From contig JAEWIW010000130.1 in assembly GCA_023386855.1 (NCBI GenBank), positions 1 through 6,082 of the forward strand: 6,082 nucleotides of DNA, given 5' to 3'. The stretch's first letter is position 1. Every line of letters begins with the position of its first letter. The notes under the pieces are model-generated. The model was given only the letters and a program-made list of their open reading frames with translations, was not told the DNA's origin and searched no databases. Origin of the DNA: Bacteroidota bacterium (GTDB taxonomy: Bacteria; Bacteroidota; Bacteroidia; Chitinophagales; Chitinophagaceae). The position numbers and the translations under genes are program-made. Shown here piece by piece: positions 1 to 6,082 of the stretch.

Positions 1-2365
1 ATGTGAAATGGATAACCTTGAAGGAATGGTTTACCGTTCCATCCGTTCGCTATTGGGCAATTATGAAAACCAGCAGGAGATCCGCAAAGAATTTCCCAAA
101 CCTTCAGTAGAAAGAAGAAACACAGGATATGCAATAGACATGTTGCTGGAAATGGCTCCCTTCACTGCAGGTGGTCCCGACTTTAATTTCTGTTCTCTTA
201 TTGCAGGTTCAGAAGGTACTCTTGCTTTCATCACTGAAATCAAGCTGCATGTTAATGACCTGCCACCAAAAGAAGCAGGACTTCTTTGTGTTCATTTCAA
301 TACCATTGATGAAGTACTGCGTGCCAACCTTGTAGCCCTGGAATTCAGGCCAACGGCCAGTGAACTGATCGATCATTATATACTTGAATGTACCCGCGAT
401 AATATTGAACAAAAAAAGAACCGCTTTTTTGTACAGGGTGATCCGGGCGCGATCCTGGTAATTGAATTTGCTAAAGAAACAAGAGAGGAGATAATCGCTA
501 TCGCACAAAAAGTTGAACAGAAAATGAGGGAACAGGGACTTGGCTACCACTTCCCTCTATTGTTCGGTGCCGACTGCAAAAAAATATGGACCCTTCGTAA
601 AGCCGGGCTGGGCCTGCTTAGTAACCTGCCTGGTGATGAGAAAGCTGTTCCTGTTATTGAAGACACTGCAGTGGATGTGAATGATCTTCCTGCCTACATC
701 AGGGATTTCAATAAGATACTTGAAAAGCATGGATTGTTTTCCGTTCACTATGCCCATGCAGGTTCAGGCGAAATTCATCTCCGTCCTATCATCAACCTTA
801 AAACTGTTGAGGGCAACAGGCTATTCAGGACTATTGCTGAGGAGATCGCGACATTGGTGAAAAAATATAATGGATCATTGAGTGGTGAACATGGCGATGG
901 AAGGTTAAGAGGTGAGTTTATTAAACAGATGGTTGGGGAGAAAAATTATGAACTCTTAAGAACTATTAAATATACCTGGGATCCCAATAATGTTTTTAAT
1001 CCTAACAAGATCGTTGATACACCTTCGATGAATTCCATGCTTCGTTATGAACCGGGTCAGCAGACACCCGCGTTCAAAACGATCTTCAGATTCAACAACC
1101 AGAACATACTTCAGCATGCTGAACAATGCAATGGATCAGGGGATTGCAGGAAGACGCATTTGTCGGGCGGAACCATGTGTCCCAGTTATATGGCTACCCG
1201 AAATGAAAAAGATACAACAAGGGCAAGAGCCAATATACTCAGGGAAATGCTGACACGGTCAACAAAGGTCAATCGATTCAATCATGAAGAGATCAGGGAA
1301 GTAATGGACCTCTGCCTGAGTTGTAAAGGTTGTAAATCGGAATGTCCTTCCAATGTTGATATCGCCAAGCTTAAAGCAGAATTTCTTCAGCATTACTATG
1401 ATGAGAATGGAGTACCGTTCCGCTCAAAGCTGATCGCCAATTTTACTGCTTCTTCCAAATGGGCTTCAATAGTTCCGGGTATTTATAATTTCATGGTGAC
1501 AAATGCTGTCACTTCAAAAATTATTAAAAACATTTCAGGTTTTGCGATTAACCGCTCCATGCCTACTCTATATAAAACAACCTTAAGAAAATGGATGAAG
1601 CAGAACAAAGGGAAAACCATCCATGCACCTCTTGCTTCAAAAAAGGTTTACCTGTTCTGTGATGAGTTCACGGATTTTAATGATACGGAAACAGGAATTA
1701 AAGCTATTAAACTGTTATGGAAGCTTGGCTATGAAGTGGTGATACCCGAACATATTGAAAGCGGGCGCACATGGCTTTCCAAGGGCCTCGTCCGTAAAGC
1801 AAAAGAGATCGCCAACAGGAATGTTTCCTTATTGCATGAAATTATTAGTGAAGATGCGCCGCTTATTGGAATAGAACCTTCGGCCATCCTTACCTTCAGG
1901 GATGAATATATTGATCTTGCAGATGATGTTTCAGCAGCAAGAAAGCTGGCTCAACATGTTTATTATATTGATGATTTTATCAGCAATGAAATAGATAAAG
2001 GAAATATCACCAGCGCATCGTTTAAAAAAGACCAGAGAAAGGTTATGTTGCACGGTCATTGTCACCAAAAAGCACTTACCAGTATTTCCAATTCAGTAAG
2101 AATATTATCGCTTCCTGAAAACTATGCTGTTCAAACTATACCCTCAGGATGCTGTGGCATGGCCGGTTCATTCGGTTATGAAAAAGAACATTATGATGTT
2201 TCCATGAAGATCGGTGAACTGGTATTGTTCCCTGCCGTTCGTGCATCCGCGGATGAAGTGCTGATTGCAGCACCCGGAACAAGTTGCCGGCACCAGGTGA
2301 AAGATGGTACCGGCAGGAAAGCCCTCCATCCAGTGGAGATCCTGTATGATGCGCTGGTTGATTAA
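1..2365 (+). CDS. FAD-linked oxidase / 4Fe-4S dehydrogenase, YdiJ or Dld-II type (5' end missing)
   Basis: This flavin and iron-sulfur dehydrogenase is expected to oxidise a D-2-hydroxyacid (D-lactate or D-2-hydroxyglutarate) and pass electrons through Fe-S clusters to the respiratory chain. The frame is open to the left edge (TGT GAA precede the ATG at 8), so that ATG is internal; relatives are about 930-1020 residues, so roughly 200 are missing. Numbering from that ATG: the tail of the FAD-binding domain carries GSEGT at 67-71; the FAD-oxidase C-terminal domain spans about 90-340, with HAGSGEIHLRP at 250-260 and SGEHGDG at 292-298. A two-cluster ferredoxin-like region follows, with Cys 374, 380 and 391-Pro, then CLSCKGCKSECP at 436-447. 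The C-terminal CCG region has GHCHQ at 683-687, CCG at 715-717 and SCRH at 759-762. All key residues look intact. No signal peptide can be judged. The family is firm; the substrate cannot be read from sequence, and glycolate is a third option. Confidence 0.9.
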   Translation, partial: CEMDNLEGMVYRSIRSLLGNYENQQEIRKEFPKPSVERRNTGYAIDMLLEMAPFTAGGPDFNFCSLIAGSEGTLAFITEIKLHVNDLPPKEAGLLCVHFNTIDEVLRANLVALEFRPTASELIDHYILECTRDNIEQKKNRFFVQGDPGAILVIEFAKETREEIIAIAQKVEQKMREQGLGYHFPLLFGADCKKIWTLRKAGLGLLSNLPGDEKAVPVIEDTAVDVNDLPAYIRDFNKILEKHGLFSVHYAHAGSGEIHLRPIINLKTVEGNRLFRTIAEEIATLVKKYNGSLSGEHGDGRLRGEFIKQMVGEKNYELLRTIKYTWDPNNVFNPNKIVDTPSMNSMLRYEPGQQTPAFKTIFRFNNQNILQHAEQCNGSGDCRKTHLSGGTMCPSYMATRNEKDTTRARANILREMLTRSTKVNRFNHEEIREVMDLCLSCKGCKSECPSNVDIAKLKAEFLQHYYDENGVPFRSKLIANFTASSKWASIVPGIYNFMVTNAVTSKIIKNISGFAINRSMPTLYKTTLRKWMKQNKGKTIHAPLASKKVYLFCDEFTDFNDTETGIKAIKLLWKLGYEVVIPEHIESGRTWLSKGLVRKAKEIANRNVSLLHEIISEDAPLIGIEPSAILTFRDEYIDLADDVSAARKLAQHVYYIDDFISNEIDKGNITSASFKKDQRKVMLHGHCHQKALTSISNSVRILSLPENYAVQTIPSGCCGMAGSFGYEKEHYDVSMKIGELVLFPAVRASADEVLIAAPGTSCRHQVKDGTGRKALHPVEILYDALVD

Positions 2366-2376
2366 TTATTTAATCA
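2359..2376. terminator. AT-rich inverted repeat between convergent genes, possible weak bidirectional terminator
   Basis: TGATTAA (2359-2365) and TTAATCA (2370-2376) form a perfect 7-bp inverted repeat around a 4-nt loop. It overlaps the stop codon of the dehydrogenase and fills most of the 27-bp gap before the nagA stop. Its position between convergent genes fits a shared terminator, but the stem has one G-C pair and no clear T-run follows on either strand, so the folding energy would be low. Chance in AT-rich sequence is a real alternative. Confidence 0.22.
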
Positions 2377-2392
2377 TGAATAGTTGATCCTG

Positions 2393-3490
2393 TTACACCA
2401 GCTCAACCGTTTCATAATTTTCATCGATTAAAGCAAACTGTGCTTTATATCCTTTTTCAATTTTTCCAATCATTAATGATGGATCAATTAAAGAAGCGGG
2501 AATGCTGGTTGCCATGCTCAAAGCAACTTCATGGGGAATGCCTGCATAGTTAATCCCGTTGTATACACACTTTAACATGGTCAAAGACGATCCCGACAAC
2601 GTTCCATCGGGAAGGGTATATCGGTCGCCCTGCAAAAGGTGAATGTATTCACCCTCCTTTACTTCTGTTACTGCATCAGTAATAAAAAACAATCGGTCCT
2701 GCATGATCCTGTGACTTATTCTTACTGCAGCAAAATTCACATGGATGCCATCACATACTATGCTGCATTTGGCCCTTGGATGATCGAATATGGCGCCGAC
2801 CATTCCTGGGGCACGGTGAAGAAATGGCGACATGGCATTGAATAAATGCGTGGCAACGGGAAGGCCAGCATCAAAAGCATCCATGGCTTGCTGGTAAGTA
2901 GCATCAGTATGTCCGGCAGAAACCAGTATACCTGCCTGCTGAAGTCTTTTTATGATTGATGGTTCGCATTGTTCAGGGGCCAGGGTCATCATCTTGATGA
3001 TGCCTTCACCTGCCTCGAGCAACTGTTCTATTTCTTTTTCGGTTGGCTGGTGAATATATTTTTCAATATGCGCTCCTTTCTTTGCACTATTCAGGTAGGG
3101 TCCTTCAAGATGAAGACCAAGGCATCCTTCACCACCTTCCTTCCAGTTTTGTTTTACAGCTTCAATCCCCTGTAAAAATTTTTCAATTGAATTAGTGGCC
3201 ATGGTGATCATGAAGTAACCGGCGCCACCTTGATTACAGTACTCTTTCGTTGCACTGATAGCTTCTGTTCCTGGTTCATGTGAAAACATTTTACCTAACC
3301 CGCCATAGATCTGCAGATCAATAAATGCAGGTGATAGAATCTTATTGCCTGAATCCTTTTGCACATAATCGGCCGGAACTTCGGATGCATGTACAAGATC
3401 AATGATTATTCCATCATCGGTCAATACTGCAACATCATAAATGAAACGATCGCCATTGAATAATTTTGAATTGACATATGCTGTCTTCAT
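2393..3490 (-). CDS. nagA: N-acetylglucosamine-6-phosphate deacetylase
   Basis: This cytoplasmic amidohydrolase removes the acetyl group from GlcNAc-6-phosphate, giving glucosamine-6-phosphate and acetate in amino-sugar and cell-wall salvage. The 365-residue length is close to the usual 380 or so. The family landmarks are all present: Glu129 in LHLEGPY and His194 in SAGHTDAT with His215 in THLFNAM as metal ligands, DGIHV with His250 for substrate binding, and the catalytic Asp272 in FITDAV. The N-terminal metal motif is not HxH but Gln60-x-Tyr62 in IDLQIYGG, as expected for enzymes with a single metal; E. coli NagA also lacks the HxH. The ATG at 3490 gives an N-terminus (MKTAYVNSKLF) that starts in the expected small beta domain. 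No nagB is adjacent. It lies 18 bp after the omega-amidase gene and is probably co-transcribed with it. No Shine-Dalgarno site is evident. Confidence 0.93.
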   Translation of the reverse strand: MKTAYVNSKLFNGDRFIYDVAVLTDDGIIIDLVHASEVPADYVQKDSGNKILSPAFIDLQIYGGLGKMFSHEPGTEAISATKEYCNQGGAGYFMITMATNSIEKFLQGIEAVKQNWKEGGEGCLGLHLEGPYLNSAKKGAHIEKYIHQPTEKEIEQLLEAGEGIIKMMTLAPEQCEPSIIKRLQQAGILVSAGHTDATYQQAMDAFDAGLPVATHLFNAMSPFLHRAPGMVGAIFDHPRAKCSIVCDGIHVNFAAVRISHRIMQDRLFFITDAVTEVKEGEYIHLLQGDRYTLPDGTLSGSSLTMLKCVYNGINYAGIPHEVALSMATSIPASLIDPSLMIGKIEKGYKAQFALIDENYETVELV

Positions 3491-3508
3491 GTATATAGTT
3501 TATGCTGG

Positions 3509-4312
3509 TTAGGTTTGAATAAGGAATGCATCACCATCTTTTAAAAATGGTAATTTATCACGCACGGCGCTTAGGTGTTCCTTTTGCAATTCAACTTTAA
3601 AAATATCTTCCGTATGTTCTGTACTATGTAATATGGATCCCAATGGGTCAACGATCATGGAATCGCCACTATAATAATGACCATTGCCATCTGTACCTAC
3701 CCTGTTTACACCGGCAACATAACATTGATTCTCTATGGCTCTTGCCTGCAATAAAGTTTTCCATGCATGATTTCTTTTTTCAGGCCAGTTGGCAACATAT
3801 ACAAGCACATCAAATTCAGGTGGCTCAGAAGCATTTTCCTTAAACTGTAATTGCTGCCTCGACCATACTGGAAACCTGAGATCATAGCAAACCATAAGGT
3901 TAACTTTCCAGCCCTTTACTGAAGCGATCAAACGCTTTTCGCCGGCAGCATAATGCTGGTCTTCCTGCGCATAACCAAACAGGTGTCTTTTATCATAGAA
4001 CCCCAGGCTTCCATTGGGCAGCATCCATATTAAGCGGTTATAAAACTTCCCATCTTCTTCGATAATTATGCTGCCGGAAAGGATGATCCTTTTTTCTGCA
4101 GCAATATTTTTCATCCACTGAACGGTAGGCCCATCCATAGTTTCAGCAAGTTTTGCCGGCTGCATGCTGAATCCCGTGGAAAACATTTCAGGCAGCAGTA
4201 CTACCTCGCTCCTTTCCTTTATGGAAAGAATTTTTTCAGCGAACATATCCATGTTCGCTTTTTTATCTTCCCAGTGAAGATCAGATTGAATGCAGGTGAT
4301 AGAAAGGCTCAT
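3509..4312 (-). CDS. yafV: Nitrilase-superfamily omega-amidase, YafV/Nit2 type
   Basis: This carbon-nitrogen hydrolase probably deaminates 2-oxoglutaramate or 2-oxosuccinamate to the 2-oxoacid and ammonia, a metabolite-repair and glutamine-transamination salvage step in the cytoplasm. The nitrilase Glu-Lys-Cys triad is visible: Glu42 in LLPEMFSTGF, Lys108 in YDKRHLF and Cys142 in VCYDLRFPVWS. Other YafV-like signatures are YVANWP (172-177), QARAIENQCYVAGVNRVG (189-206) and GNGHYYSGDSMIVDP. At 267 residues it is about ten longer than E. coli YafV as I recall it, mainly because of a polar insert near 152-166. The ATG at 4312 gives the usual nitrilase start, with beta strand ITCIQSDL near the N-terminus. 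It sits between recX (77 bp upstream, holding a GC-rich palindrome) and nagA (18 bp downstream). The family is firm; the exact substrate is inferred from the YafV/Nit2 group. Confidence 0.9.
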   Translation of the reverse strand: MSLSITCIQSDLHWEDKKANMDMFAEKILSIKERSEVVLLPEMFSTGFSMQPAKLAETMDGPTVQWMKNIAAEKRIILSGSIIIEEDGKFYNRLIWMLPNGSLGFYDKRHLFGYAQEDQHYAAGEKRLIASVKGWKVNLMVCYDLRFPVWSRQQLQFKENASEPPEFDVLVYVANWPEKRNHAWKTLLQARAIENQCYVAGVNRVGTDGNGHYYSGDSMIVDPLGSILHSTEHTEDIFKVELQKEHLSAVRDKLPFLKDGDAFLIQT

Positions 4313-4346
4313 GGCTGAAAATTATATGTTTTTGTGGATAACTGGC

Positions 4347-4389
4347 ACCCCGTGGCACGGGGCCGTGCCACGCCCCCGTGCCACGGGGT
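4347..4389. repeat. 43-bp GC-rich near-perfect palindrome, REP-like intergenic element
   Basis: The segment is symmetric about base 4368 with one mismatched pair (4363/4373). The outer arms ACCCCGTGGCACGGGG (4347-4362) and CCCCGTGCCACGGGGT (4374-4389) pair over 16 bp. Within it the 9-bp core CGTG-S-CACG occurs at 4351, 4364 and 4377, a 13-bp period, so each arm can also fold on itself. A further TGGCAC lies at 4343-4348. It is almost entirely G+C in an otherwise AT-rich region. It begins directly after the recX stop codon and ends about 35 bp before the yafV start. No T-run follows on either strand, so it is not a classical terminator. It resembles dispersed palindromic repeats (REP type), but one copy cannot prove that. 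Confidence 0.75.
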
Positions 4390-4860
4390 CTACTCCAAAG
4401 ACTTTATCGCTCTTTCAATTACATTCCTTTCATACCCTTTTCGAACCAGGTAATCCCTTAATTTTTTCGTGGCTTCAAAACGCGTAAGGTCTTTCCAGGT
4501 TTCCATCTTTTTTTCCACCAAACGGTTCACCGTATTTTCATAATCTTCATCACTGATCTGCTGCATAGCCTTCTTAATACAATAAGCACTTACCTTATCC
4601 TGTTTTAAAGCATATTCGATTCTCTTCCTGCCCCAGCCCTTCATTCTGAATTTACCACCGGCAAACGCAATGGCATATCGTTCTTCATTAAGATAGTTCT
4701 CTTCAATCAGTGAAGCGAGGAGTTCATCCACCTGCGAAGAATAAAGACCGTAACTGTATAATTTATCTTTCACCTCCGCATGGCATCTTTCCTGGTATGC
4801 ACAAAAACTCCTGATCTTCACCAATGCCTGTTCCTTTGTAAGTTTTTTCTTCCATTCCAT
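4390..4860 (-). CDS. recX: RecX family recombination regulator
   Basis: RecX proteins bind RecA filaments in the cytoplasm and in most studied species limit their growth, tuning recombination and the SOS response. The 156-residue length is typical, and the protein is highly charged and helical, built of three three-helix repeats at about 12-52, 56-103 and 107-154. The first holds a divergent form of the family's R-x-R-S-x-x-E-L motif (CAYQERCHAEVKDKL, 20-34). The second has the conserved YLNEERYAIAFAGGKFRMKG stretch (56-75) and WGRKRIEYAL (76-85), close to the family's yLDDerfA...kG-x-G-x-x-R-I-x-x-L pattern. The ATG at 4860 is the only sensible start. The gene lies 45 bp after the protease gene, and its TAG stop touches the GC-rich palindrome. 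No recA is in view, which is common outside proteobacteria. The C-terminus reads as natural, so the palindrome has not cut the gene. Confidence 0.88.
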   Translation of the reverse strand: MEWKKKLTKEQALVKIRSFCAYQERCHAEVKDKLYSYGLYSSQVDELLASLIEENYLNEERYAIAFAGGKFRMKGWGRKRIEYALKQDKVSAYCIKKAMQQISDEDYENTVNRLVEKKMETWKDLTRFEATKKLRDYLVRKGYERNVIERAIKSLE

Positions 4861-4905
4861 TTCAGCGGAAAGCTAACTTTTTTATCGCCGATTTCCCAGT
4901 GAAAA

Positions 4906-6006
4906 CTACTCTTCCAGCCTGGGAATGCACCCATAAACTTCTTTAAGCATCTGGTCATATTCCTTTGCTTTTGAAAAGAGGTTTTTCATCACGATATTGC
5001 CACTTTTCTTGGTTAGATCGAGATCGTATAATACACAGGACAACACTATATTCTGGTTAACACAACTAAGCACCAATCCTGAGTTGATATAATTTTCTTC
5101 CATCAAAAACTGGTACAAGGTTTTGATGTTTTCCGGCTCACGTGGAAGCTGGCAGAGGTAAGCATCACCCGTAATAAAATAGTTTTCGGAATTGTAAGCG
5201 ATCTTGATCTTGGCACCTCCTTCCTTAACTTCCCATTTGTTATTTCCTTCCCTCGCAAGCCTGGTATCCTTTCCAAGCTCGGTCAATATCTCCTCAATGG
5301 TTTTGGCAATACCGGAAGGAACAGTTTCTTTTTCAGGAAGCTTCGGCAACCTGACCTCTGTTCCGCAGGATGGACAATATTTTGAAGATTCAATATTGGA
5401 GGGAAGTACCAGGAAATCACAACTTGGACAACGCGCGGCAGGAGTACCAAGATAGGGGTAATACAGTTCCAGGGCGATTTTCAATGCTCTCACGGGAAGT
5501 GCAAATCCAAGATTATCACCACCCCTGATGATAAATGTATTCACCCCAATTACTTCACCCTGCTGGTTCACCAGTGGACCTCCACTGTTTCCAGGGTTAA
5601 TGGCTGCATCGATCTGGATATAATGCAGTCCCGACCGTATCCTGTCGACCCTTGATATCACACCCTGTGTGGCAGTATAATTTAATCCATATGGATGGCC
5701 GATGGCTACCACTTCATCACCGTCCTTAAGCTCTTTATAATTCCCCAGGGGTATTTCGGGTAATTCAATATTTGCCGGTGGCTGAATAAAAGCCAGGTCG
5801 TGTTTTTTATCAATAAACCAAACCCTTGACAATTGCTTGGAAAAGTTTCTTCCTGCAATACCCACTTCCGCATTTTTTCCAACCACATGGTCATTGGTAA
5901 CAATCAGTTCATATTTCTTCAAATAGAAACCTGTTCCCGATCCATTACGAGATGAAATCTGGATAATAGCAGGCTGGTAACTTTCAATGATCTCCTGGAA
6001 TTCCAT
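4906..6006 (-). CDS. Cytoplasmic trypsin-like serine protease with zinc ribbon and YbjN/CesT-like C-terminal domain
   Basis: This is a HtrA/DegP-type (S1C) peptidase. Numbering from the TTG at 6021 (subtract 5 for the chosen ATG): the protease domain runs from about 13 to 190, with triad His45 in VTNDHVVG, Asp75 in KKHDLAFI and Ser146 in NPGNSGGPL, all intact. A zinc ribbon follows, CPSC at 198-201 and CPSC at 216-219. Residues 236-365 alternate helix and strand and contain LCQLPREPENIKTLYQFLM (289-307) followed by EENY; this looks like the YbjN or type III secretion chaperone fold, a match by eye only. There is no signal peptide, membrane segment or PDZ domain, so it is probably cytoplasmic. 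I chose the ATG at 6006 because it is the first ATG after an in-frame TAA at 6025-6027; a TTG at 6021 would add five residues. It leads the recX-yafV-nagA run. Its substrate is unknown. Confidence 0.85.
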   Translation of the reverse strand: MEFQEIIESYQPAIIQISSRNGSGTGFYLKKYELIVTNDHVVGKNAEVGIAGRNFSKQLSRVWFIDKKHDLAFIQPPANIELPEIPLGNYKELKDGDEVVAIGHPYGLNYTATQGVISRVDRIRSGLHYIQIDAAINPGNSGGPLVNQQGEVIGVNTFIIRGGDNLGFALPVRALKIALELYYPYLGTPAARCPSCDFLVLPSNIESSKYCPSCGTEVRLPKLPEKETVPSGIAKTIEEILTELGKDTRLAREGNNKWEVKEGGAKIKIAYNSENYFITGDAYLCQLPREPENIKTLYQFLMEENYINSGLVLSCVNQNIVLSCVLYDLDLTKKSGNIVMKNLFSKAKEYDQMLKEVYGCIPRLEE

Positions 6007-6018
6007 AGGCTTAAGTAT

Positions 6019-6049
6019 CAAAATTTAACCCGGCAACACCGTTAAGAAA
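6019..6049 (-). promoter_or_regulatory. Weak candidate Bacteroidota-type promoter for the protease-recX run
   Basis: Read on the - strand, TTTC (6049-6046) is followed 18 nt later by TAAATTTTG (6027-6019). The Bacteroidota consensus is TTTG, a spacer of about 19 nt, then TAnnTTTG; here the -33 box has one mismatch and the -7 box one extra base. If used, transcription would start only a few bases before the ATG at 6006, leaving almost no leader and excluding the TTG start at 6021. In an AT-rich region such a partial match can easily be chance. Confidence 0.18.
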
Positions 6050-6082
6050 GGATTGATTGAACCGCAGAAGGTTCGTGAAATT
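6022..6082. other. Right-edge intergenic sequence
   Basis: The last 61 bases carry no gene I can support. They hold the upstream region of the protease, including the weak promoter candidate, and a 5-bp inverted repeat GAACC (6059-6063) / GGTTC (6070-6074) with a 6-nt loop. That short repeat could be an operator or the end of a structure continuing past the edge, but is equally likely to be chance. Confidence 0.4.

Noticed and set aside
209..550. 113-codon open frame on the - strand inside the dehydrogenase gene
   Set aside because: It is antisense to conserved flavin-domain sequence, with no recognisable motif.
4347..4389. The GC palindrome as a Rho-independent terminator for recX
   Set aside because: No T-run follows the stem on either strand; on the - strand the next bases are TGCCAGTTATCC. 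The internal period and self-palindromic arms fit a repeat better.
4290..4487. 65-codon open frame on the + strand across the GC palindrome
   Set aside because: It runs antisense to the ends of yafV and recX and through the palindrome; composition and content do not look coding.
4861..4905. Promoter for recX from TAGCTTTC in the 45-bp gap
   Set aside because: It matches TAnnTTTG except for the last base, but no -33 element lies at the right distance (the nearest TTTC is 25 nt away), so it cannot be told from chance.
5204..5455. 83-codon open frame on the + strand inside the protease gene
   Set aside because: It lies antisense to the conserved zinc-ribbon part of the protease and its product resembles no family; it is a shadow of the real gene.
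6045..6082. End of a tRNA gene on the - strand, suggested by GGTTCAATC
   Set aside because: The five bases on each side of the TTCAATC loop do not pair, and no acceptor stem or CCA end follows.

Overview
The window looks like a stretch of ordinary chromosome from a Bacteroidota bacterium, probably near Chitinophagaceae. This is inferred from the moderately AT-rich coding sequence, the absence of clear Shine-Dalgarno sites before the starts, and the style of the proteins; no marker gene settles it. It holds five genes packed tightly: one on the + strand that enters from the left edge, and four on the - strand that converge on it. No rRNA, tRNA, CRISPR array, insertion sequence or prophage gene is visible.

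Left part (1-2365, +): the 3' four-fifths of a large FAD plus iron-sulfur dehydrogenase of the YdiJ / D-lactate dehydrogenase (Dld-II) type. It is a natural fusion of a GlcD-like flavin half and a GlcF-like Fe-S/CCG half. Its 5' end, with most of the FAD-binding domain, lies outside the window. It ends 27 bp from the convergent nagA, and a short AT-rich inverted repeat overlaps its stop codon.

Right part (6006 down to 2393, -), in transcription order: a cytoplasmic trypsin-like (HtrA-type) serine protease with a zinc ribbon and an unusual C-terminal domain; recX, the RecA modulator; a YafV/Nit2-type omega-amidase; and nagA, N-acetylglucosamine-6-phosphate deacetylase. The gaps are 45, 77 and 18 bp, so they may be co-transcribed. 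The yafV-nagA pair is the tightest. The functions do not form one obvious pathway: proteolysis/stress, recombination control, metabolite repair and amino-sugar salvage.

Two things stand out. The protease couples an intact His-Asp-Ser triad to a CPSC/CPSC zinc ribbon and a C-terminal domain that looks like a YbjN or type III secretion chaperone (CesT-like) fold, with no signal peptide or PDZ domain. Between recX and yafV sits a very GC-rich 43-bp near-perfect palindrome, starting right after the recX stop codon and built from three copies of a 9-bp palindromic core at a 13-bp period. It resembles a REP-type or other dispersed palindromic repeat and not a classical terminator. I see no convincing new multi-gene system here.
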